Below are positions 1-9,205 of a DNA stretch of 64,000 nt, one piece after another (position 1 is the first letter of the stretch; each line of letters starts with the position of its first letter). The translations under genes were made by a program, and so were the position numbers. The notes under the pieces were generated by a model, which saw only the letters and a program-made list of their open reading frames with translations, was not told the DNA's origin and did not search any database. Origin of the DNA: Porites lobata (taxonomy: Eukaryota > Cnidaria > Anthozoa > Scleractinia > Poritidae); NCBI GenBank assembly GCA_942486035.1, contig CALNXK010000045.1, positions 2,851,001-2,915,000 of the forward strand. Reading direction: 5' to 3'.

Positions 1-231
1 CCTCATTTTAATTTGATCACGTTTACATGATAGGTGGGGTGACCCGCCGCATGTCACCTCACCTATCTGGGGTCCCCCACCTCCATGTAAACAGGCCCTT
101 AGAATTGCGTTTGATTTATAAGAATGCGCCGAAATTTGTGGCAAATCTCTTCCGTCGCAAATTTTTGGACCTTTGGAATGATTCATCTAATTCATCAATT
201 TCCACCACAGTCCTGGATTTTACCATACAAT

Positions 232-392
232 GCACTGGCGGATCCAGACCGCCAGATAAGGGAGGGGGTGGTCATCCAAACCCTGAGATAAGGCGGAGGG
301 GGCCGGTCTCAAAAACATTTTTTTTCGGGCCTCAGTTTGGTCTAAAAATTAAGGGGCGGCCCCCCGGGCCCCTCCCCTGGATCCGACACTGC
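232..392. mobile_element. MITE, GGCGGATCCAG terminal-inverted-repeat family
   Basis: The ends GCACTGGCGGATCCAG and CTGGATCCGACACTGC are imperfect inverted repeats, and AAT lies on both sides, a possible 3-bp target duplication. The interior is GC-rich with poly-G and poly-T runs and has no coding potential. Related copies occur at 14755-14835, 15771-15922 and 53668-54444. It is a non-autonomous DNA transposon; I cannot name the superfamily. Confidence 0.7.
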
Positions 393-1202
393 AATGAAAT
401 CCAAGACAAGAGATTTTTTTATAGTTTATTTCATGTATTCTCATTGCAAAATACGGTCCATCGAACGCGCCCTCAAAGTGACCTTAATTCAGTTTAATTT
501 AGAAGCAAAATCTCCGGCCGGCGTAGCAGGAACTTCAGCCTTTGAACTCAACGATACCGGCATAGCTCTCGTTTTCATGACTGTTTGCCTTTTCGAGACA
601 GCCAATAGTCGGTGACAAGGCTCGGGCTGAAAGCCGGGCGGCAACCTCGTTCCCAGGGACCTCTCCAACTCCAGGGGACGAGTAGAAGAGGGCCCTAGGA
701 ATCAGGTTGGAAAGTTGGAGGTCCGAACACGATTGCGCGCAGTGCGTGAATTACATCACGTGTCCATTGCAATAACGCACGAAACAATTTCAGGGGAAGT
801 AGTAACTCAAGGTTGAGTAGTTCCATCTCTGACATTGCGTGACATGTCGTAAGGCTTCGTTCAGTCTTAGGCCGATCTAATTTTACATAGTTCAAAGTCA
901 ATTCCTGCAAATAGCAAAATGCCATTCCAAAATGATAAGCATCCCTTTAAAATTGGTGGCACTTACCGTACTTAATATTTTACTGTCTTCCCTCCCTCTC
1001 TACCTTTTTCCTCTTTTTCCCCCACAGGGTCAAGACAGCCCTTCAGCAGTTCACGTGATTTTTAACTATTTAATCAATGTACAAAGCTGTATACCTGTTA
1101 ATACAATATTCATTGTTGTTATCACACTCTTTTGTTGAAGTTTTTTATCATCTAAATCAAGGCGCTTTTTTTCTACTACTTCTAATGCCGAATGAGTGGC
1201 GG
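393..1202. other. No gene recognised
   Basis: Only short open frames without recognisable domains are seen. Around 640-710 there is a GC-rich stretch of repeat-like appearance. Nothing here can be assigned. Confidence 0.5.
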
Positions 1203-1357
1203 TGTTACAGTGATATGGGCATCCCCATTCCCAAAACCCTAGTGATATGGGCATCCCCTTTTCATATTACCTTAGCGATTTGGGTTAGGGTTAGGGTTAC
1301 AGGGGATGCCCATATCACTGGGGTTTTGGGAAGCGGGGTGCCCATGTTACTGTAACA
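1203..1357. repeat. Foldback element with telomere-like loop
   Basis: Two arms of about 54 bp (1203-1257 and 1302-1357) are inverted copies with several mismatches, ending TGTTACAGT and ACTGTAACA. The spacer carries three GGGTTA units at 1282-1299. It is probably a small foldback MITE. The telomere-like motif is too short to mark a chromosome end. Confidence 0.7.
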
Positions 1358-1838
1358 GCGGTTCGGACCACACCCTAACCCCTACCCCTCTTTTACTTTG
1401 CCTGAATAGGTTCGCCCTTTTCGAGTGTTTTTGACTATCCCATTCCTTGATCACATCATTATGCGTATTGATAACTGGTTTTCTCACTTTGATGAGTATT
1501 TGATGTGACGCTTCGTCATCGCTTGGTTTTGTTCCAAAGAACGTTAGCCTACGGAAGCAGCTGGCGACTGTAATTCGCCCCTTCCCTGGTCCCTTTACGG
1601 CGTCCTCCCAGGCCTTCTCGGTCAATGCATTTTGGTGACGTGTCCGAGACGAACGGAAACTCGCTCGAACCCCGTGGCCCGAAACTCATCGGCCGCGCGC
1701 AATTATGAGGCCTAGGGACTAGGCAAATTCGCCCCTAATTCGCCACTCAAAAAACGAGAAGGAAACTGGATCGAGTTAACTTTCGCAGAGACTTGTGGGA
1801 TTGTTACCAGGGACATGGAAAAAATCTATGATTTGCAT
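1358..1838. other. No gene recognised
   Basis: Unique-looking sequence between the foldback element and the first zinc-finger flank block. It contains only short open frames without recognisable domains. The promoter/first-exon segment found upstream of the later genes is not present here. Confidence 0.5.
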
Positions 1839-2318
1839 AATGGCGTCATTTTTACTACTACAGGATCCATTTCGTTTTTCCTTTTACATAACAAAAACCC
1901 TAATTTGTATAAGAAAACAAAACACTGAAGTATTCTGGTCGTAGTAGTCAAATGAAGTCATCGTGCAAATCAACTTTTGATTTTGGCCAACAGCTGACCG
2001 GCGCATCCCCAGATACGATCCCATAAACCATTGCGGGACGCATTTCGGCTCCAGTTCCCCTCTCGTTGGGCGAATATAGATACCATCGGCTCTCAACGTC
2101 TGAGTGAACATTCGACTGTCGCAAGCACCTTTGATTACCGTTACAACACTTCGCCCCCTGTCGCAATTTGTCTTTGTCACCTCTTTGACGCAAATCAAAC
2201 GTAATGGATCAACAGTGTGTAAAATGTAGATTTTTGACTTAATATGAGGTTTGAATGAACTTTGTATTCAACCCAACGAGCAGTTAGCTTAACCTATTTT
2301 GTCGTGTTCTTATAAAGG

Positions 2319-2337
2319 TAATAATAATAATAATAAA
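2319..2337. repeat. (TAA)n microsatellite
   Basis: A short TAA-repeat tract followed by AAACTTTTTTTATTGAGGG. The same tract with the same right flank recurs in every later block with a different repeat number. Confidence 0.85.
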
Positions 2338-2755
2338 ACTTTTTTTATTGAGGGTAACACTTAATATTTCTCGATAATTTACGCATGACCCTCAGAAAAA
2401 CAAATGAATAAAAAACACAAAAATCTATAAAACTATGATTTATAGGCGAGAATTTCAACATAAACTAACTAAGGAATTGCTAAAGATTGTCCACTTCAAT
2501 TCCCTTAAGTTTGTTTTCGAAAGAAGTCAAGGTTGTATGTATATGGACAGTCAAATCAACTGGATTCCGATCGTACTTCCAGTGACATCGGAGAGGCATA
2601 AATTATTCTTTCAAATTCTGTTACAGACGACTCAACGCTTTCCGGTGAGGATTAAAGACCGGACTGGCAGGTCAGCGGTAGCCTGCGAGCAAGCTCTCCA
2701 TTTTGGGAAGTCGCTAGAAGTCACGAAATAGCAACGACTTACGCTAGCGCGTTTT

Positions 2756-2849
2756 TAGCCTGCGTAGCAAACGTTTCCAATCGAGTTATTGCGCGAAAGT
2801 TAGAGCTTTCTAGACGAACCCCGCGAGGAAACGCTTGCTACGCAGGCTA
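2756..2849. mobile_element. 94-bp MITE with 9-bp target duplication
   Basis: Terminal inverted repeats TAGCCTGCGTAGCAAACG and its near-complement ending GCTACGCAGGCTA bound 94 bp. GCGCGTTTT flanks both sides (2747-2755 and 2850-2858). The paralogous site near 10240-10253 has a single GCGCGTTTT and no insert, so this is a real insertion. A 9-bp duplication suggests a Mutator-like mobiliser. Confidence 0.85.
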
Positions 2850-3644
2850 GCGCGTTTTCTCGCAGCTCGTCTCTCTCGCCATAATTGAAGAATTTCCTTG
2901 CAGGCTAGGAGAGCGACGAAAATGGAACCTACTTAATAAAGTTTCACCTGAAAAAAATGTTCGAACTGGTAGAGTTTTAAAGGTAACCATATTTATATGT
3001 ATTCCGGATAAAGAAAGGCCGAGTTAGCATTAGGCAAATTTACAAGTAATATGATGATCTTTTAAAGGCGACTTTTTTTGCAACGTATTCTACCGTTATC
3101 TAGTTTGCGAAGCAGGCGCCGCTTATATATTTTTTACAGGCCGCGCCCGCTCGAAGGGGAGAGGAGGCCCCCTCTCTTTTTCTCCCCTCGCGAGTCCTCG
3201 AGAATTCTTACTTCGCCCTAAAGAAAAAGCGGCGACTGCTACGCAGGCTAACAGTTATCTGGAGGATTCAGCACGGTTTTACGGACAAAACTCGGCAAAC
3301 ACCAAAAGAACGCAGCGGAATTCTTCGTCTGACCCTGTCGGCTGTCTCCTGTGTCCGAGGAAGACTGGGTAAAAACAAGCTGAGTCATCACTTCATCATT
3401 ACCGACTTTGCTGAAGGAAAGGAGAGTTTCTCAGTACATTATATACCTATCTTAGAGTGATTTACGTGTTAGCATTAATCGTCACAAGAAAAGAGCCAAG
3501 ATTTTAAGCCTGTAGTGATGTACGACTTCGCCTCGCTTGGCTCATATGCAGGCGAGTAGTGATGAACATATGTTTACCGCTAGGTTTAATTGTTGTTCAG
3601 AAATCCCATGAGTATATCGGATTGAGCTGATTATATTTGCCTTC

Positions 3645-3722
3645 GTAACAAGCGTTTCAAAGCGAATTTGTTGAACAAAAGCGTTCCACCTTCAACGAAC
3701 TCGCGTTGAAACGCTTGTTCCG
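3645..3722. repeat. Foldback AACAAGCGTTTC repeat
   Basis: The arms GTAACAAGCGTTTCA and TTGAAACGCTTGTT form a hairpin. Shorter versions lie near 11028-11072 and 24508-24557, and longer ones follow the long-TIR elements in each tandem unit. Confidence 0.65.
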
Positions 3723-4085
3723 CCGCCTATAGCGGACAGACAGACTTAAGTTGTAGGGTTCCCAGAGATTTATGAGAGTTAAAACTAACAGTTTAGTGGA
3801 GATATATCGTTGTTTTAGTTAGGCAGTGTTGCGAAGACGAGGAGGGTGGGGGTGGTTAGGATTTTGTAAATACGGAAGATCGAAAATCTGGAAATTGTCT
3901 CTCACAGTAATTTGCTACATCAACCACCCCACTCTGCATAACTGCAAATCAACCCATGGGTGTGGCTCAGGACATTATACAAAGTCTTACATAAAGCATA
4001 TACTGTCAAATTCTGCTTTGTTAACAAAATAATCTTGACAGGGAAAACTGGGTTAAACGGCAAAATTTAATTTGGTGACCAGTAT

Positions 4086-4732
4086 GCAGGGCTGTCAACC
4101 CCCCACTTCTTCAAATATTGAGAATTGATGGGGAGGGATGATAAATGATGTCATAATGCATACGTCACATGACGTCATTTGTGAAAAAAACATGCAAAAC
4201 AGATGTTATTGGAACTGTAACACTTGACCTAATTGGCCTACTTTGCACCAATAACATTATTGCTTATATTACAAAGGTATATTGGAGTTTGTGAGGAAAT
4301 GTTCGATGTTAACAGTAAAATAGCTCAAACAATGCAATGTATTTGCAGTTATATTGTCAGAAAGTCGATTCTACAAGAAACGGCAAACTTGGGCGATTAT
4401 CTAGGGCCGAGTTGTTCAAAGCTGGGTTAAGATAACCCAGGGTTAGTGCGAGATTTGAATTCAGATTTGAAAGCTTAAAAAGCATTTCGGTTTTAATTTT
4501 TTTTGTCCACAAGTTGATGATTGGAAGCTCTAAAAATAAGAGAGAAAATTATCCGAGAAAATGCTTCTGAACACAAGAAAAAGAAACCAGTTTTAAATTT
4601 AACCCCGGGTTAAACGCTAATCGGCCTTCGAACAACTGGGCCCAGGAGATTTCAGACTCTAATCTGGAGACCAGGAGAAACGGTTCAAAATCTGGAGTCT
4701 CCCGGATTATCCGGGAGAGTTGACAGCCCTGC
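4086..4732. mobile_element. 647-bp MITE with GCAGGGCTGTCAAC ends
   Basis: Perfect 14-bp inverted termini GCAGGGCTGTCAAC and GTTGACAGCCCTGC are flanked by AGTAT on both sides (4081-4085, 4733-4737). The uninserted paralogue near 11410-11420 reads CCAGTATGGGAGAT, which supports insertion. A second MITE is nested inside at 4404-4643. Confidence 0.8.
4404..4643. mobile_element. Nested MITE, GGGCC-AGTTGTTC family
   Basis: The termini GGGCCGAGTTGTTCAAAG and TTCGAACAACTGGGCCC are inverted repeats, and both subterminal regions carry GGGTTA-type motifs. Members of the same family lie downstream of ZNF1, ZNF2, ZNF3 and ZNF6. It sits inside the 4086-4732 element, so it is younger than that element. Confidence 0.75.
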
Positions 4733-4831
4733 AGTATAGGAGATAATCTAGGCATATATGTTACTGGGCCCTGAACACTGCTGTGTTTTCATTCAAGATC
4801 GGGGTATCAATAGTTTTGCAAATATTACAAA

Positions 4832-5265
4832 ACCATTCATGCCAACTCTCCCAAATACGACACTGATCTCCCAGTCTCCCGTACGGGTCACCAAATCTCC
4901 CTGATAAAATCGAGTTATGAGTTTTTCTGTACTTTAATTTAGAATTTATTCCATTTTCTTCCAAAATTCAAATTTTCTTTGGTTCCTAATTCGGTTTCTG
5001 GGGTATTTTTGTACGTATTTCTTCACTGACGAAGACTATTTCGCCATCACAATCATGTCCATACCTCATGTAAGACTTAATAATAATGTCTTAAGCCATT
5101 CCCGTGTGATAACTTAGGGACTGGATAGAATTTTGCTTATGAGGGTGTTGGAGATGAGGGGGGGGGGGGGGACGGTGAGGTTGTTGATTTTTTGGGGGGG
5201 TAATGCAAAAGAGAGAAAGAGAGAGTCTCCAGATTTTAGATTTCCAGAGATTGGCATCTCTGCAA
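4832..5265. mobile_element. Probable insertion with weak inverted ends and poly-G run
   Basis: Compared with the ZNF2 flank near 11500-11520, about 430 bp is inserted here between two ACAAAAC/GCAAAAC copies. The ends contain ATGCCAACTCTCC and AGATTGGCAT, weakly inverted. A run of 14 G lies at 5158-5171. The boundaries are approximate. Confidence 0.5.
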
Positions 5266-5509
5266 AACTGTGAGTTGACCAAACAAAATGGACTGGTTTC
5301 TTAGCAAGACAAGGTTTGAAAAATGTCAGCTTCAATGGTACAATGGTAATAATTTCATTGCCCCTGTAATTACCTTTTAGATCTAACAAATCAGGAACAT
5401 TTCAGAAATGTTTGTATTGTTGCAAGTACATTTGGGAGTTTGTCCATATCTTGGGAAAGAGCCCCTTTGTTGACCTCACTGGATTATATTGTTTAACTTA
5501 ATTTATTTC

Positions 5510-7243
5510 ATGATGAAAAGGATTGATAAAGGAAACTGCATGTCTTTAAATAGGAAACAGAGTGGAACAAGCTTTACAAAAGTAGGAAACCTAAAACAAC
5601 ACCAGAGAGTCCACATGGGAAAGAAGTCTTACAAATGTAAACAGTGTGGCAAATGTTTTAGAGGAACAGTAAAACTAACAATACATGAACGAGTTCACAC
5701 TGGGAAAAAACCCTATGAATGTAAACAATGTGGCAAGAGTTTTAGTCAATCAGGAAACCTAAAGTCACATCAGAGAGTCCACACGGAAGAGAAGCCTTTT
5801 GAATGTACATGGTGTGGCAAGTGCTTTAGCAGAGTAGGGGACCAGAAAAGACATGAAAGAGTTCATACTGGAGAGAAGCCTTTTGAATGTACATGGTGTG
5901 ACAAGTGTTTTAGCAGAGTAGGGGACCAGAAAAGACATGAAAGAGTTCATACAGGAGAGAAGCCTTATGAATGTAAACAGTGTGGCAAGTGTTTCAGCCG
6001 AGCATTTACATTGAAGGTACATGAAAGAGCTCATACTGGAGAGAAGCCTTATGAATGTAAACATTGTGGCAAGTGTTTTCAACAGACAGGACATTTGAGG
6101 GTGCATGAAAGAGTTCATACAGGAGAGAAGCCATATGAATGTAAACAGTGTGGCAATTGTTTCAGCCGAGCATTTACATTGAAGGTACATGAAAGAGCTC
6201 ATACTGGAGAGAAGCCTTATGAATGTAAACAGTGTGGCAAGTGTTTTCAACAGACAGGAGATTTGAGGGTGCATGAAAGAGTTCATACTGGAGAGAAGCC
6301 ATATGAATGTAAACAGTGTGGCAAATGTTTCCGACAAACAGGAAATCTGAGGGTGCACGAAAGAGTTCATACTGGAGAGAAGCCATATGAATGTAAACAG
6401 TGTGGCAATTGTTTCAGCCGAGCATTTACATTGAAGGTACATGAAAGAGCTCATACTGGAGAGAAGCCTTATGAATGTAAACAGTGTGGAAAGTGTTTTC
6501 AACAGACAGGAGATTTGAGGGTGCATGAAAGAGTTCATACTGGAGAGAAGCCTTATGAATGTAAACAGTGTGGCAAATGTTTCCGACAAACAGGAAATCT
6601 GAGGGTGCACGAAAGAGTTCATACTGGAGAGAAGCCATATGAATGTAAACAGTGTGGCAAGTGTTTCAGCCGAGCATTTACATTGAAGGTACATGAAAGA
6701 GCTCATACTGGAGAGAAGCCTTATGAATGTAAACATTGTGGCAAGTGTTTTCAACAGACAGGAGATTTGAGGGTGCATGAAAGAGTTCATACTGGAGAGA
6801 AGCCGTATGAATGTAAACAGTGTGGCAAATGTTTCCAACAAACAGGAAATCTGAGGGTGCACCAAGGAGTTCATACTGGAGAGAGGCCATATGAATGTAA
6901 ACAGTGTGGCAAGTGTTTCAGCATAGCACGTAACCTTAGGAGACACAAAAAAGTCCACACTAAACGAAATAGGGGTACCTATCATAGTAACAGACGTCCG
7001 TCTAAACGTTTGCTTCGTCAGCGCAATAGCGGAGGAAGTAACCGAGTTGATATGAGTTCAGGAATTAAAAGCAACCGACTGACTCAAAGAGACACTAGAA
7101 ACAGAAGTCGTGTAGTAAACTTCCAATCAGCTACCGTTGAGACACACAGCTGTTGGATTTGTCAAGAGGAGATGAGTAGTGGAGTTCTTCTTCTTCAACA
7201 CTATGAAAATCATATGAGACATGTAGAGGAAGATGAGCTCTAA
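5510..7243 (+). CDS. ZNF1: 16-finger C2H2 zinc-finger protein
   Basis: A 577-residue poly-C2H2 protein, probably a nuclear sequence-specific DNA-binding factor. I chose the start at the tandem ATGs (MMKR) because all paralogues share it. Residues 20-35 are a relic finger without cysteines. Sixteen complete fingers run from 41 to 483, spaced every 28 residues with TGEKP-type linkers. A basic tail with SKRLLRQR follows, then a divergent finger (C548, C551, H564, H568). Fingers 7-9 and 10-12 are two copies of a three-finger, 252-bp higher-order unit, and fingers 5-6 and 13-14 are related parts of it. Fingers 3 and 4 have Gln in place of the usual helix Leu. No KRAB, SCAN or BTB domain is visible. 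Unlike its paralogues it lacks about 25 bp containing the predicted 3' splice site just upstream, so its transcript start may differ. The target DNA and regulatory effect are unknown. Confidence 0.9.
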   Translation: MMKRIDKGNCMSLNRKQSGTSFTKVGNLKQHQRVHMGKKSYKCKQCGKCFRGTVKLTIHERVHTGKKPYECKQCGKSFSQSGNLKSHQRVHTEEKPFECTWCGKCFSRVGDQKRHERVHTGEKPFECTWCDKCFSRVGDQKRHERVHTGEKPYECKQCGKCFSRAFTLKVHERAHTGEKPYECKHCGKCFQQTGHLRVHERVHTGEKPYECKQCGNCFSRAFTLKVHERAHTGEKPYECKQCGKCFQQTGDLRVHERVHTGEKPYECKQCGKCFRQTGNLRVHERVHTGEKPYECKQCGNCFSRAFTLKVHERAHTGEKPYECKQCGKCFQQTGDLRVHERVHTGEKPYECKQCGKCFRQTGNLRVHERVHTGEKPYECKQCGKCFSRAFTLKVHERAHTGEKPYECKHCGKCFQQTGDLRVHERVHTGEKPYECKQCGKCFQQTGNLRVHQGVHTGERPYECKQCGKCFSIARNLRRHKKVHTKRNRGTYHSNRRPSKRLLRQRNSGGSNRVDMSSGIKSNRLTQRDTRNRSRVVNFQSATVETHSCWICQEEMSSGVLLLQHYENHMRHVEEDEL

Positions 7244-8389
7244 AATTAAATGGTTCTCAGGGGCGTAGCTAGCGTTTCGACTAATTATAGGCCTGGCTGA
7301 CTTTCATTTCCACATATCCTGAAAATTGCACGCTTGACTAGTACGCAATGACCTCACCAACACTTTGAGTTCTTAAGCTTTTTAGCTCACCCCAACAACA
7401 CATAATTTATTAAAAGTGGTGAAGTGATCAGAGCAGAAATTTGTAGGCCCGGTCCTACAGGTCTGTGGGCTGGCTACGCCTCTGGGTCTCGTTCAGGTTT
7501 TCGTATGTTTCGTTTCTGTTCTGTTAGGTTTTGTCATAAGTCGAAGCATCGAAACGTTTGGTTTAGGTTACTTGTCATGAGTGGCTTTTATTTTCAGTGG
7601 GTTGTTTTATCTCGATGAAAAGTTCGAATTGTGATTTTCTTAGGTGATTTGATGTAGTTAGCAGATGTTGTTTTTTTGTGGACGGGAAGAAAAATTCTTT
7701 TGCAATCCCGTTATGTTCTTTTGGCGATGGATAATTCAAATTACTTTTTGAAAGAGAAAACATTTCTTAAATATTTTGAAATTTAACATATGGACAGACA
7801 ATCCTGTGAGATGAGCTCGTTGAATATCTTTAGAAAATATAATAATACAATAAAGCAGCCAGAGGTTTTTTTAAAACAGTGTCTTATGAATGGCCGACTC
7901 TAGAGTGACATGGAGGAAAACCTTATGTTCGCCTCATTTCCTTGACAACCCATCCGCATAAATGTTGACATTTTTCCGGATTTGAACGCAAAAGGAAAGA
8001 TAGCGGCTATGTTTCGGGGCGACAGCCTAAGGAAAAGGTTAAAAAAAAACACACACAAAATAGAATTCCGAGAACAGCGAGAACTGAACATTCGTGATTG
8101 CAGTTTATTGTGTGTTTTGTTGTAGCCTCGTGTTGAGTACTTTCGCAACCCTAGTGGTTCAGAAAATATACGTATCGAGAGCGTTCTGACTTTGTTCCTA
8201 TTCGTAGTCAGGAAACACTTCTCAAATGGACTGACATTTAACATTTGATCAAACACGCCTACAAGGACTTGAAAAACAAATTGACCCGAGAGAATGCGAG
8301 CTTCCAAATCATCTTTTTCACTTTTGTCGACTCTCAAGTGACGTAGAATGCTACCTCTTGTTCAGAGTTCTTCCATGAAAAATTATCCA
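7244..8389 (+). other. 3' UTR and downstream flank of ZNF1
   Basis: From the stop codon, sequence conserved with the other genes includes TTTTCGT, TTAGGTTACTTGTCATGAGT and a reverse AAGTTCGAATTGTGATTTTC stretch. About 180 bp (7252-7435) near the stop is specific to this copy. No further gene is seen. Confidence 0.6.
7849..7854 (+). promoter_or_regulatory. Candidate polyadenylation signal AATAAA (ZNF1)
   Basis: AATAAA lies about 600 bp after the stop in a segment kept in ZNF3, ZNF4, ZNF5 and ZNF6 at the same relative place. The aligned ZNF2 sequence has lost it. Confidence 0.55.
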
Positions 8390-8629
8390 GGGCCCAGTTG
8401 TTGGAGAGCCAATAAACGCGAACCCGGGATTAAATTTTGATCTGCGTTTCTTGCTCTTCCGTTCAAAAGCATTTTATCGGTTAATTTTCTTTATTCTCTA
8501 TAGCGTATCAAATCATTGCATTGCAGGCAAAAAGAACTAAACTGAATTTGCTTTTCAAGCACTCATATCTGATTTTAAAATTCGCACTGACCCTGGGTTA
8601 TCTTAACCCTGCTTTGAATATCCCGGCCC
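8390..8629. mobile_element. MITE, GGGCCCAGTTGTTG family (block copy)
   Basis: The ends GGGCCCAGTTGTTGG and TATCCCGGCCC are imperfect inverted repeats. The same element is in the same place downstream of ZNF2, ZNF3 and ZNF6, so it inserted before the blocks duplicated. Confidence 0.7.
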
Positions 8630-8904
8630 AGGGTTACTTTTCACGTTTTTGACTCCACAAAAGCACAAGCGTCTCCTTGACCCGGAAGTCAAAGTGAATA
8701 CCCACAAAAACACATTGGAAAACACCTTCTTACTATTTTTCCTTTTTCTTTCTAAGCGTTGTCTTCGTATCCTTCTGTCAAAAAAGAAATAACCACCCCA
8801 TTTCTTATCTAAGAAAATAGACGCCATTTCGTGACGTGACCAGTGGTTTCCACGCGAAATGACGTCTGAGGAACGAGCGCACAAATTCCATACTGATGAT
8901 GTGA

Positions 8905-9205
8905 CACTATCCGGATCAGGGTAGTGCTTCTGACTGGTTGAGGCAAATTTTTAGCTAGTAAGACGAACTACCCAGATCTGGGCAGAATTGCTTTGATGGG
9001 ATTATTCTTCTAACTCGTTTCTTGATACTTGTCAGGTTTCGTGATTTGGTAGAACTTTTAAGCACCGTTTTTTTTTAGCGCTGGACGGCAACCGTAAAAG
9101 AGTTTCTGCATTCTTAGGCGGTTGATTACTCCAAATTTTCGGTCAACTCGTCTCTATAAGAGTAAAGAAAAGAAGTAATACAAATTTGGTAGCGTCAAAC
9201 CAACG
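8905..9205 (+). promoter_or_regulatory. Candidate promoter and first exon upstream of ZNF2
   Basis: An imperfect dyad at 8905-8926 (CACTATCC...GGGTAGTG) and the palindrome CCCAGATCTGGG at 8971-8982 precede an exon-like stretch ending at a donor-like CAACG|GTAAAATC (9205|9206). In this copy the CCAAT boxes have decayed and the ATG of the 28-kb copy reads CTG, with a frame change soon after. If it is an exon it is probably 5' UTR here. The matching acceptor would be at 11751|11752. Confidence 0.4.

Larger units (their letters stand above)
1839..4080 (+). repeat. Upstream flank block of ZNF1, paralogous to 9285-11417
   Basis: This stretch aligns in order with 9285-11417, with parts of 23208-24900, and with the starts of the three tandem units. 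Shared landmarks are the GGCGAATATAGATACC region, a (TAA)n tract, GAGGATTAAAGACCGGACTG, a GC-rich CCCTCGCGAGTCCTCG segment and CCCATGAGTATATCGG. It is the leftmost copy of a duplicated block and is probably intron or upstream DNA of ZNF1. No coding sequence is seen. Confidence 0.75.

Noticed and set aside
1282..1299. Chromosome end or interstitial telomere
   Set aside because: Only three repeat units, flanked by a foldback element.
5765..6985. Long antisense open frames across every finger array (406 codons here; similar at 34902-36095 and 42668-43861)
   Set aside because: The 84-bp unit is a multiple of three and has no stop in that frame, so any array gives a long shadow frame. The repeated translation has no independent support.
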